From positions 1-35,869 of the forward strand of contig JAIRZI010000045.1 of the NCBI GenBank assembly GCA_031267295.1: a stretch of DNA of 35,869 bases. The letters run 5' to 3'. This DNA comes from Propionibacteriaceae bacterium (GTDB taxonomy: Bacteria > Actinomycetota > Actinomycetes > Propionibacteriales > Propionibacteriaceae). Made by a program: the position numbers and the translations under genes. Under the pieces are notes generated by a model that ran no database searches, was not told the DNA's origin, and saw only the letters and a list, made by a program, of their open reading frames with translations. Of the stretch, positions 18,781-30,500 are shown in pieces. The number at the start of each line of letters is the position of its first letter. The first letter of the stretch is position 1.

Positions 18781-20853
18781 ATGACTATGACCGAGACCAT
18801 GACCGAGACCATCGCTGCTTTCGAAGCGCCCGTCATGTTGGAAGATACCCAAACCCTCGACCCGCTGGCCGATGCCGAAGAAGCCAACGCCAAGAACCGT
18901 GCTAAGGTCGGCACCGCCCGTCCCTCGTCGCTGCTCTACACGTACGGGCCAGGGTCGATTATGGATTTGCCGAACTTCTCAGTCATGCCCGCCGGATTGG
19001 ACGACTGGGAGCCGATCTGGAGATGTCGCTCCCAGATTCCAGTCATCGCTGAACCGCGCCTGCTGGACGTGGTGCGCCTCCACCTAGGGCCGCAGGTGGA
19101 CTCACTGCGCCCCTATCCGTGGCAACCATCCCGTGGGTTCGGCACCCAGGAAGGCTCCGACCTGGGCATCCCAGCCAGAGTGTTCCCGCAATGGCTGCGC
19201 TGCACCGGCTGCGACTACCTCGGCCCGCTTCCCCGGTTCACATATGAGAACACCCACCCGTTCCGGCCTGACCGAGCTGAGTTCACTCACACCGGCTGCC
19301 CTGGTCGTAGCGGGCAAAGCTTCGGAAAGCGCAAAAGTTCCGCCGTCCCGACTCCGCATCTACTGACCTGCACCAACGGGCATCTGGACGAGTTTCCCTA
19401 CGCGCTGTGGGTTCACAACGGCCTGCCGTGCCCGAACACCGATCCGGGCGTGATCCCTGACTTGAAGATGCGCGACGCGAATCTGGGAAAGTCTGTCGGC
19501 TCCACTATTAGCTGCGGAGCCTGCGGCGCGAAGCGCGGCATGGCCGAAGCCCAAGGTGAGGTTGGCAAGCAGAAACTTCCCCAAACCTGCCGTGGGCGAC
19601 ATCCGCACTTGGGCGCGTTCGATCCAAGCTGCGACGCCAAGCCGACGCTGATCATGATGGGCGCGTCCAACCTGTGGTTTCCGTCCACCCAGTCGGTTAT
19701 CGTCATGCCGCGCACAGATGCGAACAAGACCGAAGCCATCGCTGACCATCTGCGAGCCGAACTGGGTCTGGACTCGCTCCGGCAGTTCGGCGACCAAATT
19801 GCCGTCATTCGTGCGCTCGCGGCTGCCCGAAGCATCGACCTGATCGGCGTGACCGATGCGGATATCCATGCGATTGTCGCTGATGCGCTCAAACCGGCAG
19901 ATTCCGTTGAGGAACGGATGGAGAAGCTCGCCCGCTGGGATCCGGTAGAACTTCTCGTCTCCGAATGGGACTACCTGCAACGCCCAACCCTGTTCGCTCA
20001 GCAGGAGAACTCGTCTGGGCTGATGGTCACCGAGATGCCGCTCGGCGACAGCTTGCGTCCCGGAATCACACGGGTTGTCGCGGTGAACAAGATGAAGAAG
20101 ATCAACGCCGTTCTCGGCTTCACCCGCCTTGACGAAATGGATCGGGCGGGCGACCTCGCTTCCCGGCTGGTCAAGCTCACCAGGGATCGCAAGCCCCGCT
20201 GGGTGCCCGCCACCGAGGACCGGGGCGAAGGCATCTTCCTGCAACTCGACCTCAACGCTGTGGAGGCTTGGGAGCGGCAGGTGCTCGGCTCAGCCTTATG
20301 GGAAGCCCACCGGGCGGCGCACTACCGCAACTTCAAGAACCGCTACTCTGAGACCGCCCAGTGGGTCAATCCCGACACCCGGCTGCCAAAGCCGCGCTAC
20401 TGGCTGCTCCACACTCTCGCGCACATCCTCATCCGCGAGATGGCGATGTTGTGTGGCTATGGGGCAGCGTCTTTGAGCGAGCGTATCTACGGCTGGAGCC
20501 AGTCTGCCAACCGTGCCGCCGCTGCCGGGCTACTGATCTGCACCACTGCGTCCGACTCAGAAGGGACTCTCGGCGGACTGGTCGCTCTGTCCGACCCGGT
20601 GCGGCTGCAAGGGATTGTTGAATCGGCGTTGCGCCGAGCCTGCCGCTGCTCATCTGACCCACTGTGCGCGACCCGAACCCCAGGTTCCAGCGAGGATTTC
20701 CTACACGGCGCGGCCTGCCATTGCTGCGCATTCGCGTCGGAGACCAGTTGCGAGCGCTCCAACCGGTTCCTTGATCGCCGCTTCCTGCTCGACCTGCCTC
20801 AACCAGTCGGCGAGCCAACCGTGCCCGGCTTCTTCGGGAGAATTTATGCCTGA
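18781..20853 (+). CDS. drmB: DISARM DrmB, DUF1998 protein
   Basis: 'RPSSLLYTYGPGSIMDLPNFSVMPAGLDDW' N-terminus; C-terminal DUF1998-like region with 'HTLAHILIREMAMLCGYGAASLSERIYG' and a cysteine cluster 'CRCSSDPLCATRTPGSSEDFLHGAACHCCAFASETSC'. Confidence 0.88.
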   Translation: MTMTETMTETIAAFEAPVMLEDTQTLDPLADAEEANAKNRAKVGTARPSSLLYTYGPGSIMDLPNFSVMPAGLDDWEPIWRCRSQIPVIAEPRLLDVVRLHLGPQVDSLRPYPWQPSRGFGTQEGSDLGIPARVFPQWLRCTGCDYLGPLPRFTYENTHPFRPDRAEFTHTGCPGRSGQSFGKRKSSAVPTPHLLTCTNGHLDEFPYALWVHNGLPCPNTDPGVIPDLKMRDANLGKSVGSTISCGACGAKRGMAEAQGEVGKQKLPQTCRGRHPHLGAFDPSCDAKPTLIMMGASNLWFPSTQSVIVMPRTDANKTEAIADHLRAELGLDSLRQFGDQIAVIRALAAARSIDLIGVTDADIHAIVADALKPADSVEERMEKLARWDPVELLVSEWDYLQRPTLFAQQENSSGLMVTEMPLGDSLRPGITRVVAVNKMKKINAVLGFTRLDEMDRAGDLASRLVKLTRDRKPRWVPATEDRGEGIFLQLDLNAVEAWERQVLGSALWEAHRAAHYRNFKNRYSETAQWVNPDTRLPKPRYWLLHTLAHILIREMAMLCGYGAASLSERIYGWSQSANRAAAAGLLICTTASDSEGTLGGLVALSDPVRLQGIVESALRRACRCSSDPLCATRTPGSSEDFLHGAACHCCAFASETSCERSNRFLDRRFLLDLPQPVGEPTVPGFFGRIYA

Positions 20854-21547
20854 CAATCCGTTCACCGCGCTCGGCGCGTACCTCACTTCGACCGAAGCCG
20901 AGGCTCTCGCCGTGCTCCTTGAGAACGGGCAGCACATCTCTCTTGCCGTCAACAGCGTCAACCAATCCCGGCGCGAGAAAGCCAAGAAGTTGCTGGCCGA
21001 CGCGGGTATCAGCCATACCGAACCCAGGTTTGCCGGGGCGGTATTACGCTCTGTCGTCGGAGCCAAGTCCGTTCTCCATGACCTAGTCCCAGTGTGGACG
21101 ATGCCCGGTAACGAGGCCGACACTGGACACTTGACCGGCGAGTTCTCCCGGCTCGTCCACAACGCTAGAATCTCAATCACCTGCGCCACCTACAACTTCG
21201 AGACCACCTCCCAGATGTGGGATGCCCTCAAACAAGCCGCCGAGCGGCTCGACATAGCCGTGACTGTCTATCTTGATGCCTCCGCCTCCGCTTCTGCCGC
21301 TGTCAAGACCCGGTTGGCTAAAGCGACGGTGTACCGGTCGTCCAACATCGCCGGGAAACTAATCCGTAGTCACGCCAAGTTCGTTATCATCGACCACACC
21401 CTCGTCCTACTCACCAGCGCCAACTTCTCCTGGTCGGCCGAGAACCGCAACATCGAGTTTGGTCTACTTGTCCATGATGCCACGCTCGCCACCAGTGTCG
21501 AATCCACGATGGTTTCCAAGCACGGCACCTTGTACGAAATTGTGTAG
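20846..21547 (+). CDS. drmC: DISARM DrmC, phospholipase D-like protein
   Basis: ATG 20846 overlaps the drmB stop; single HKD motif 'SHAKFVIIDHTLVLLTSANFSWSAENRNIEFG'. The ORF track 5' extension (20615) lies within drmB. Confidence 0.85.
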   Translation: MPDNPFTALGAYLTSTEAEALAVLLENGQHISLAVNSVNQSRREKAKKLLADAGISHTEPRFAGAVLRSVVGAKSVLHDLVPVWTMPGNEADTGHLTGEFSRLVHNARISITCATYNFETTSQMWDALKQAAERLDIAVTVYLDASASASAAVKTRLAKATVYRSSNIAGKLIRSHAKFVIIDHTLVLLTSANFSWSAENRNIEFGLLVHDATLATSVESTMVSKHGTLYEIV

Positions 21548-21750
21548 ACAACGTCGCGTACTCAATCAGCGGGCATCCCACGACCCGCTGACGACAGTCT
21601 TCGACTTGGCGGTGTCACTGAACGATGTACCGTATTCATACAGCCCTGACGGACCGCTACCGTTGCCTGACAGCGAATTTGGCTATGCATTTAAGAACTG
21701 TTCCCTCTCCAGGCGATGCATTCCAAGTAGTGCCACCCGAGTTCGCCATT

Positions 21751-22017
21751 TTAGTGCGGAATGGTTTGTAGTTGGTTGAGGATGGTTGTGGTGGTTTGGG
21801 GTATTGCTGGTGGGATGGTGGTTTGTTGTCCGTTGATGTTGATGGTGGCGGAGCGTAGTGGTTGTAGTAGGTTTCTGAAGCGTTTCAGGGTGAGGCCGGT
21901 GCGGGTTTTGATGGTTCTGGTGATGGCGAGTGCGGCGAATACGGTGGTTAGATGGGTGTCTATTGAGTCTCGTTGCCGGTGGAAGATTGGTTGGGCTTTC
22001 AAGTCGTGTTTACTCAT
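21751..22017 (-). pseudogene. IS1634-like transposase C-terminal part in a shifted frame
   Basis: 'MSKHDLKAQPIFHRQRDSIDTHLTTVFAALAITRTIKTRTGLTLKRF' is the expected continuation after '...FEVETSFR', displaced by one base (AGAAATGAGTAAA). Confidence 0.7.
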
Positions 22018-23236
22018 TTCTGAATGATGTTTCGACTTCGAAGAGTTGGTGGTAAGCGGTAATGATTTGTTGTGGATCGGTGATGTTGAGGTCGAGGTTC
22101 GTTATATAGCCTTTGATACCGGCTCGTAGACGGGCTTGTTCAACAAGGGTGGTGTTAATGCTTGGTTGACCGCCCCGTATGCTCACGAACCGGTTCGTTG
22201 ATACTGGACGGGTTCCTTCGCTTACTTGTAACGCTTTAGCGATTTGTTTATCAATGTTACGCAAATCAAGACTCGCTCGTTTCTGTCGATACTGGTAGAC
22301 AACATTCCAGTCTCGGGGTTTAGTTAACGTGCCTTGAGTCCAGTTCTCAACAAAAACTTGCCCATCGGTGACAGGTTTTCCAACACTAGTTGTGTATTCA
22401 CTGATCGAGTACGGTGTTTTTTTGACTCTGGAACCAACAATGAATTTAAACCCGGCGTCTTCTAACACGCCAAGATTCGTTTCAGATAACATGCCAGCAT
22501 CAGCAACGATCGTTACCCCGGAAAGATCATGATCGGAAACGAAAGCTTCAACCACCGGAAGAATAGTAAGCGTCTCGGCTTTATTCCCCTCGAAAGACTG
22601 CACAGCGAGCGGGAAACCATCAACATTAACAAGCAACCCCACAATGATTTGTGGTTCTAAACGCCGTTCTTTCGAATACCCCGGTATCCGGTAATCATCT
22701 TCTTGATGAACCTCGAAATATAGTGTTGTCACATCGTAAAGCAGTAAACCTAAACCGTTCGAACCAACATGAGCGAAACACGCCCGCTGCAACAAACCCC
22801 GATAATCTTGTTCCTGGCAACGACGCAAACTCCGATAGATTCCCGACACGGAACCCGAACAAACACCCAAATCTTCTAACACCCGAATCGAATCCAGTTT
22901 CGATGTCGGTTCCACAACCCGCGCTAACACCAACCGCCGAAACACCTCATCATCAAGCAACCCGAAACCAAGCTGAACCCACAACTGCTCCAACGCATCC
23001 CACAACACCGAAGAGAAAGTACGAACAACCTCAACAGTTGAACCACCCTCACCAGGAAACAGTGAATCCTGACCAGCATGAATCAACCTGTCAGCCTCCG
23101 CGACCAACAACGCAACCTCAACCTCACTACAACCAGAACCCACATGAGTCATATCTTTCCGACCACCATGTTCAGACCACACCACCTGAACAGCAACCGC
23201 CCCAGAAGCAGTCCCAACCCTACGAACATAAGCCAC
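22010..23236 (-). CDS. IS1634-like transposase, N-terminal/main part
   Basis: 408 aa 'MAYVRRVGTASGAVAVQVVW...LLLYDVTTLYFEVHQEDDYRIPGYSKERRLEPQIIVGLLVNVDGFPLAVQSFEGNKAETLTILPVVEAF', DDE transposase-like. Confidence 0.8.
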   Translation of the reverse strand: MAYVRRVGTASGAVAVQVVWSEHGGRKDMTHVGSGCSEVEVALLVAEADRLIHAGQDSLFPGEGGSTVEVVRTFSSVLWDALEQLWVQLGFGLLDDEVFRRLVLARVVEPTSKLDSIRVLEDLGVCSGSVSGIYRSLRRCQEQDYRGLLQRACFAHVGSNGLGLLLYDVTTLYFEVHQEDDYRIPGYSKERRLEPQIIVGLLVNVDGFPLAVQSFEGNKAETLTILPVVEAFVSDHDLSGVTIVADAGMLSETNLGVLEDAGFKFIVGSRVKKTPYSISEYTTSVGKPVTDGQVFVENWTQGTLTKPRDWNVVYQYRQKRASLDLRNIDKQIAKALQVSEGTRPVSTNRFVSIRGGQPSINTTLVEQARLRAGIKGYITNLDLNITDPQQIITAYHQLFEVETSFRNE

Positions 23237-23442
23237 AACCCCAATCTACCCCCCAAACCAACCACCACCTTAGTGCGGAAAAACCCACCCCAAAAACAAC
23301 AAAACACCTAACCAAAACAACAACCAACACCAAAACCCACAAAAAGCGACGAACTCGGGTGCATAGTAGTGCCATCGGCTGAGTGATTCGGTGAACCGCT
23401 CTGGGTTTGGTGGAGGGTTTGATTCCGCGAAAGGATCAGATC

Positions 23443-23535
23443 ATGTCTGTAGCTAGGAAGTATCCTGATGAGTTGAGGCTCCAGGCTGTGCGGTTTGTGT
23501 TGGATGCTCGGGAGCAGGAACCGGAATTCGAAGCC
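23443..23535 (+). pseudogene. Truncated IS3-family OrfA (N-terminus only)
   Basis: 'MSVARKYPDELRLQAVRFVLDAREQEPEFE' matches an OrfA start, then similarity stops. Confidence 0.6.
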
Positions 23536-23647
23536 CTAGGCTTCGCCATCATCGGCAACAAACACACTCAACAACAAGCACAAAAAAACACCACCAACCC
23601 AACCCACAACACCCACGATGTCCAGGGTTTGAACATTACCCATCAGG

Positions 23648-23720
23648 TGGAGCATAGGGGACTCGAACCCCTGACCTGTTCGTTGCGAACGAACCGCGCT
23701 ACCACCTGCGCTAATGCCCC
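23648..23720 (-). tRNA. tRNA-Ala (anticodon CGC)
   Basis: Reverse complement folds as a full cloverleaf: GGGGCAT-TA-GCGC-AGGTGGTA-GCGC-G-GTTCG-TTCGCAA-CGAAC-AGGTC-AGGGG-TTCGAGT-CCCCT-ATGCTCC-A; G3:U70 wobble (Ala identity element). Confidence 0.95.
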
Positions 23721-23942
23721 ACTGCTTTGTATTTAGCAGTAGCGAAAGTGATTCTATCATCGGGTACTGGAGCCGGGGAAACTCGTAGGATTTCGTAAGC
23801 AGACATACCTAGCGGTAGTGTTTTTCCTTGCCTGGCGAGGGGCGAGGCGCCCGTCATCGACTAGCTGATGGCCGTGCGGTTGCGCGCTGTCCTCTTTCGG
23901 GTAGTACAACTTTATGTACCGAAAATTGAGAGAGAGTGACCG

Positions 23943-24566
23943 ATGGCCGAGATTGAGCTAATAGCTGGCGCGCGTAGTGAGTTTGGTAAAGGTGCCGCTC
24001 GCCGAGTGCGTCGGGCAGGGTATATCCCCGCAGTGTTGTACGGACATGGTGCCGATCCCATTCATATCACCTTGCCAGCACATGAAACGATGCTGGCGTT
24101 ACGGCAAGCTAACGCACTGCTAGAGATCGCGCTTCCGGACGGTAAGAAGCAGCTCGCATTACCAAAGCAGGTGCAGCGTGACCCGATACGCGACGCTGTG
24201 GAGCATGTCGATCTTGTCATCGTGCGGAAAGGTGAGCGGGTCACCGTCGAGGTACCGTTGACGCTTACTGGTGATGTGGAATCTGGCGCTTTGTTGGTAC
24301 AAGATCGTACTTTCATTACGGTACAGGCGGAAGCTACTGGTATTCCGGTGGGGATCGAAGTTTCGGTAGCAGGGTTGAGTGTCGGTACCCAGTTAACGTT
24401 GGCTGATGTGCAGTTGCCTGTCGGTGTCGAACTTGCCGATAACCCAGAAGTGTTGGTGTTGGCGGTATCGCAGCCTCACGTTGCTGCGCCGGAAGAGAGC
24501 GCCGAGGACGCAGCCAGTGCAGCTGTTGAAGATGCTTCCGCTGGGTCTGCGGAGTCTGCTGCGTAA
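23943..24566 (+). CDS. rplY: 50S ribosomal protein L25/general stress protein Ctc
   Basis: 207 aa 'MAEIELIAGARSEFGKGAARRVRRAGYIPAVLYGHGADPIHITLPAHE...', classic bL25/Ctc. Confidence 0.93.
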   Translation: MAEIELIAGARSEFGKGAARRVRRAGYIPAVLYGHGADPIHITLPAHETMLALRQANALLEIALPDGKKQLALPKQVQRDPIRDAVEHVDLVIVRKGERVTVEVPLTLTGDVESGALLVQDRTFITVQAEATGIPVGIEVSVAGLSVGTQLTLADVQLPVGVELADNPEVLVLAVSQPHVAAPEESAEDAASAAVEDASAGSAESAA

Positions 24567-25156
24567 TGACCTGGTTGGTTGCCGGGCTAGGCAACCCCGG
24601 CGCTGCATACGCCGACACTAGGCACAATGTCGGTTGGATGTGTGCTGACGAGTTGGCGCACCGTTCAAAAGTTTTCTGGAAGAAGCCACTGTTGGCGCGC
24701 GCTCAAGTGGCTGAGGTGCGGCTACGTGATTTTGGAGTAGCTGGGGAGAGCGCCGCTGAGAAACTAATTCTTGTCAAACCGCTGACCTATATGAACGATT
24801 CCGGTATAGCGGTGCGTAAGCTGGCCAGTTTCGCTAAAGTGCCGCCAGATCATGTCATCGTAGTTCACGATGAGCTTGATCTAATATTCGGTACGCTTCG
24901 GTTAAAGTTTGGCGGTGGCGATAACGGTCATAATGGGTTGAAATCGGTTCGGGCGCATCTTGGCACCGGAGACTACTACCGGGTACGCATCGGCATTGGA
25001 CGTCCAGCAGGCAGCCAAGACCCTATTGACTATGTGCTCGGCAAGTTTCCTAAGAAAGATGCCACCGAACTGGCGCTTACTATTGGTGACGCTGCTGATG
25101 CCGTGCTGGCACTGCTCACCGACGGATTAGCTAACGCGCAAAACCGTTTCAACTGA
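24566..25156 (+). CDS. pth: Peptidyl-tRNA hydrolase
   Basis: 'WLVAGLGNPGAAYADTRHNVGWMCADELA...VKPLTYMNDSGIAV...HDELDLIFGTLRLKFGGGDNGHNGLKS', start coupled to the rplY stop. Confidence 0.95.
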   Translation: MTWLVAGLGNPGAAYADTRHNVGWMCADELAHRSKVFWKKPLLARAQVAEVRLRDFGVAGESAAEKLILVKPLTYMNDSGIAVRKLASFAKVPPDHVIVVHDELDLIFGTLRLKFGGGDNGHNGLKSVRAHLGTGDYYRVRIGIGRPAGSQDPIDYVLGKFPKKDATELALTIGDAADAVLALLTDGLANAQNRFN

Positions 25157-25253
25157 ACTGACAATACTGGCGCGGTGTGCGGTGTGCGGTGTGCGAGAAC
25201 GACCACTTTGGTTCGACTGGTAACGTTGTCCCCAGCGATTAGGAGGTGGGAAA

Positions 25254-25757
25254 GTGCGCAAGGCGATATGTGCGGCGTTGCTGGGAGCGACGGTGCTGTT
25301 GGCAGGAGCTTGCACGCCGTCGTCAAGTACTGCATTCAGTGTGGATGGCAAAGTTACCACTAATAATGAGCTGGATAGCTGGGCGGCGGCTTGTGCGCAG
25401 GCGTTCGACAAAACCTCAAGCGAAATGCAGACGATTGTGTTGGGGTTTTTGGTAAACGCTCAGGTGGCTGAGCGTATCCAAGCTGAGACGGGCATCAGTT
25501 TCTCAGATGCCGAACGTGAGAATCTGTTGCGACAAAGTGACACAGGTCGGGCTATGTTACGTAATCCGTTATGCAAAGAAGTGGGCTATGGCGTGGCTGA
25601 ATATGCGTTATTGATAGACCGAATGCGAATAACGGAGTTTAATGCGGCTCAAAGGCGAATAGCTGTGGTTGTAAACCCGCGTTACGGATATTGGGATTCC
25701 AGCTCCGCTCTTGTTACCGGTGAGGGTTCACTTTCCGGACAGGCTGGCGATAGATGA
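25254..25757 (+). CDS. Putative lipoprotein, SurA N-terminal-like
   Basis: Signal peptide with lipobox 'LLGATVLLAGAC'; gene position between pth and eno fits the actinobacterial SurA-like lipoprotein. Confidence 0.6.
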   Translation: MRKAICAALLGATVLLAGACTPSSSTAFSVDGKVTTNNELDSWAAACAQAFDKTSSEMQTIVLGFLVNAQVAERIQAETGISFSDAERENLLRQSDTGRAMLRNPLCKEVGYGVAEYALLIDRMRITEFNAAQRRIAVVVNPRYGYWDSSSALVTGEGSLSGQAGDR

Positions 25758-25853
25758 CGCAGATCAGGCGGCGCGGACAGCGGGTGCGCGCGCTTGAAGC
25801 GCAAGTTATGCGCTACGGAAAACTTAAGTTAGCGCGCTAGAATGATCGTTTGA

Positions 25854-27173
<1,320 letters not shown>

Positions 27174-27208
27174 TTTGCTGAACTGCTCCCAGCGGCTCCG
27201 CATTAACA

Positions 27209-27252
27209 ACGTTCGTTTCGAGTTAGCGCTTTGGCGCGAAAACGTTTTTTTG
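27209..27252 (+). terminator. Putative rho-independent terminator after eno
   Basis: ACGTTCGTTTCGAGTTAGCGCTTTGGCGCGAAAACGTTTTTTT: hairpin-forming arms followed by a T run. Confidence 0.55.
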
Positions 27253-27567
27253 GTAAATCTACCGTCTTTTTTAGAGGCTTCGGGTAAGCGACTCCGTACT
27301 TAACAGTGAGTTTCTCCCGCAACGTACCGCGAATATGCTTCTCACAAGCAATAAATAAACTTCAATAATACAAAGTTTAATAAATAAAATAAATGCGATA
27401 TAGCCGGGTTTTGTGCCGGAAAATGGGGATAATTGGAGTATGAAATAATCGCTAATAGTTGTATTATTAGTTCCTGCGTTCAATTATTTGCGCTTAGAAT
27501 TAAAGTTCCTGGGCGAAAGCGGCATAAGACCCTTCCTTCCTCCCCGGAGCGGATTTTGGAGGGATTT

Positions 27568-30500
27568 ATGTTTCGTAAAGTTAATATTGGCAGCCGTTGC
27601 AGTATCGCTAAGAGGTTATCGCTCATGTTGGCCGTCGCTTTAATGGCTGGAGTACTTCCATTTGGTGCGGTGGTACAAGCTGCTCCGACTGCAACCATCA
27701 ATGTGGGCAGTACTGCCATTACTGGCGGCACGGGTTGGAAGTATGCCAACAACGTGTTCACCATCAGCAACGCCGCTAAGGTGGTTCTCACCGGTAACAC
27801 TACTGCGAATCGGGTGGTGGTGGCTGCTGGTGCTACTGCGACAGTGACGTTACAAAATGTGAATATTGACCTTAGCGCTATGTCCGATACCACCGCTTTT
27901 GACTTAAGCGGTGCAAACGTCACCTTGATACTTGCCGGTAAGAACACTCTGAAAAGTGCTGGTAGGGCTGCTGGAATTCACGCAAATATCGGTTCCGCGT
28001 TGACTATCGAAAGCGCTAATGGCGGAGGCTCCACGAATGGCGTTTTGGATGTTATCGGTGGGGACAGAGCTGCTGGTATTGGCGGTAGCGGTTTTGGTAA
28101 TGACGTATCGCTTGCTGCTGGAGCAGCGGCATCTCGTGCTGCTGGGAGTATCACCATCAATGGCGGAACGGTGAATGCTACCGGGAGTGGTTATCAGGTA
28201 GCAACCGAAAACAAAGTTGGCGGTGGTGCTGGCATTGGCGGTGGTTATCAGGGTGATGGCGGCACAATCACTATCAATGGTGGCGAGGTTAGAGCGCAAG
28301 TTAACACCGATGATTGGGGCGCTGCCTGCATCGGTGGTGGTGGTAGCGACACCGATAACGATACTTTTGACGCCGGTGAGGCTGGTGATATTACGATCAC
28401 TGGTGGTGTAGTGAAGCTGGAGTGTGGGTTGTGGAGTGCTGGGATTGGTAGTGGATACACTCCGCGAAACCGCAATGATAACGGTCGTATCACTATTACC
28501 GGTGGTGTGGTTACGGTGTCATCTAAAGATGGTGGTGCCGCTATTGGTGGTGGCAATTTGGGCAATGCCGGCACGATTAGTATTAGTGGCGGTGAGGTCT
28601 CAGTGCTTAGTACGCGCTACGGTGCAGGTATTGGCGGTGGTGACCGTGGTGGTTCTGGGACAATCAATATTAGCGGAGGCACCGTCTCGGCGGAAAGCCA
28701 GGATAGTGGTGCTGGTATTGGGAGCGGTTACTCCGGTGATGCCGGCCAGATCAATATTAGTGGTGGCACAGTTTCGGTAATAGGCTGGAATGGTGCTGGT
28801 ATTGGCGGAGGTCAGCGAGGTAGTAGTGGGGTGACCCATATTTCTGGTGGTACGGTTACGGCGACAGGCAATGGTGGGGGTGCTGCTATTGGTGGTGGTC
28901 TAAATGGTAAGAGCGACACCGTCATTATTTCTGGTGGTACGGTTACGGCGACAGGCAATGGTGGGGGTGCTGCTATTGGTGGTGGTCAGGATGGTACGGG
29001 TGGTGCGATCAGTTTTCTTGGCGGCACGATTACGGCGACGGGTATGGTATATGGTGCTGGCGTTGGTGGTGGCCAGCGTGGCGCGGGTGGCACCATCAGT
29101 TTTCTTGGCGGCACAGTTACGGCATTAAACAAAAAATATGGTGCTGCTATTGGCGGAGGTCTTTTTGGTGCCGGTGGGAAAATTTGGGTTAAGGGCGGCA
29201 CAGTTTGGGCAACAAGCTTAGGTGGCGGTGCTGCTATGGGCGGCGGTTACTCTGGCGCTGCTGGAGAGATATTGATTGATGGTGGGATGATTGAGGCTCG
29301 GTCTTTTCAGGAGGGTGCTGGTATTGGTAGTGGTTTCCAGGGCGCTGGCGGCACGATAACCATTAACAGCGGCAGGGTTTTTGCGCACACGACGAGAGCT
29401 GATGGTACTGGCACTAGTGCTACGGTTGGTAATCCGGCAGCGATTGGCGGCGCTCGTGGGAGTGGTTCTGGCGTGATTAATATTTCTGGCGGGGTGGTTG
29501 TTGCTGACACCGGCGATGCTTCAAGTGCTGGTATTGGTGGTGGTTTTGGACAGACTACTGGCGAGATTAATATTTCTGGCGGGGTGGTGATTAGTTACGG
29601 CGGAGTTGGTGTTAATGCTAGCAATGATGATATGGGCGCTCGTATCACGACTCGTATTTCTGGTAATGCGATGGTGTTTGCTAACAATGATAAAACAGAG
29701 GCTATCAATAATCAGAGTAACCAGGGTGGGTCTGTTTTTGGCAATGATGGTATGGACATAAAGTACAACGTGATACGTCTTAAAGCTGATTTGACGATTC
29801 CGGAAGGTGCGTTTCTTATCATTCCAGAAGGCTATTGTCTTCGTACTGCTGATCGTAGGCTCACAAATTATGGCGTGATTATCAGTGAAGGTGAAATAAT
29901 CGGTGATGTTCCGCCGCTTTATCCCATAAGTTTTACCGCCATTCTTGCGGGCGAAGGGAGCAACACTATGATGAACGCAACTTACGCTGGGGAGTCCGTC
30001 CTTAGCGGCGCGCAGGTATCAAGCGGTGAAACACTGATCGTTTCGGTATCTACTGAGAATACGAATCCGCATTCGTTTGAGTGGACGAAAAATAATATTG
30101 TCCAGGACGAAACATCAAATACGTTCACGGTAAAAAATATTTTCGGCCCAACTGCGCTAACTTGTACGACGCGGGTTAGTTTATCTAATGCAGTGTTGGT
30201 GATTGCTGACCAAGCATGGACCGGTAGCGCGTTAACTCCGGCTGTGCAGATTGAGTTATCAGGCGAGATCGTTGCCTTGACGGAATCTAAGGATTATGTG
30301 ACGAAGTATGCTCTCAATATCGATCCCGGTACTGCGTCCGTGACGGTAGTTGGTATTGGTAAATATACTGGTGCGGCAACCGGTTCGTTTCAAATTATCC
30401 GACTTCCTGTGGTGCCGACGTTTGTAGATGTAGCGGCTACGCATGTGTTGTTTGAGCGAGTTGAATGGTTGGCGGCGCAAGGGATCACTTCGGGTTATTT

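Larger units (their letters stand above)
21733..23364 (-). mobile_element. IS1634-like (IS4-type DDE) insertion sequence; ends approximate
   Basis: Transposase ORFs bounded by imperfect terminal inverted repeats (left CCACCCGAGTTCGCCATTTT; right, reverse-complemented, GCACCCGAGTTCGTCGCTTTTT). The direct repeat AGTAGTG(CCA) flanks both ends (21726 and 23365). Confidence 0.7.

Noticed and set aside
18781-18812. 12-bp direct repeat ATGACCGAGACC at the drmB start
   Set aside because: A small coding duplication (MTMTETMTETIA) without evidence of regulatory function.
21459-21779. 106-aa ORF after drmC
   Set aside because: Overlaps drmC in another frame and runs into the IS; possibly a truncated gene start but no recognisable family.
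22651-23382. Plus-strand 243-aa ORF opposite the transposase
   Set aside because: Composition artefact (Pro/Thr/Asn/Gln-rich) antisense to a well-supported transposase and the nearly G-free IS end.
23529-23545. Palindrome CGAAGCC-CTA-GGCTTCG next to the IS3 remnant as an att site
   Set aside because: No matching copy found elsewhere in the window and no integrase; may be coincidental.
28200-29600. Repeat cluster as a CRISPR array
   Set aside because: Repeats are in frame within one long ORF, degenerate, and lack unique spacers and nearby cas genes.
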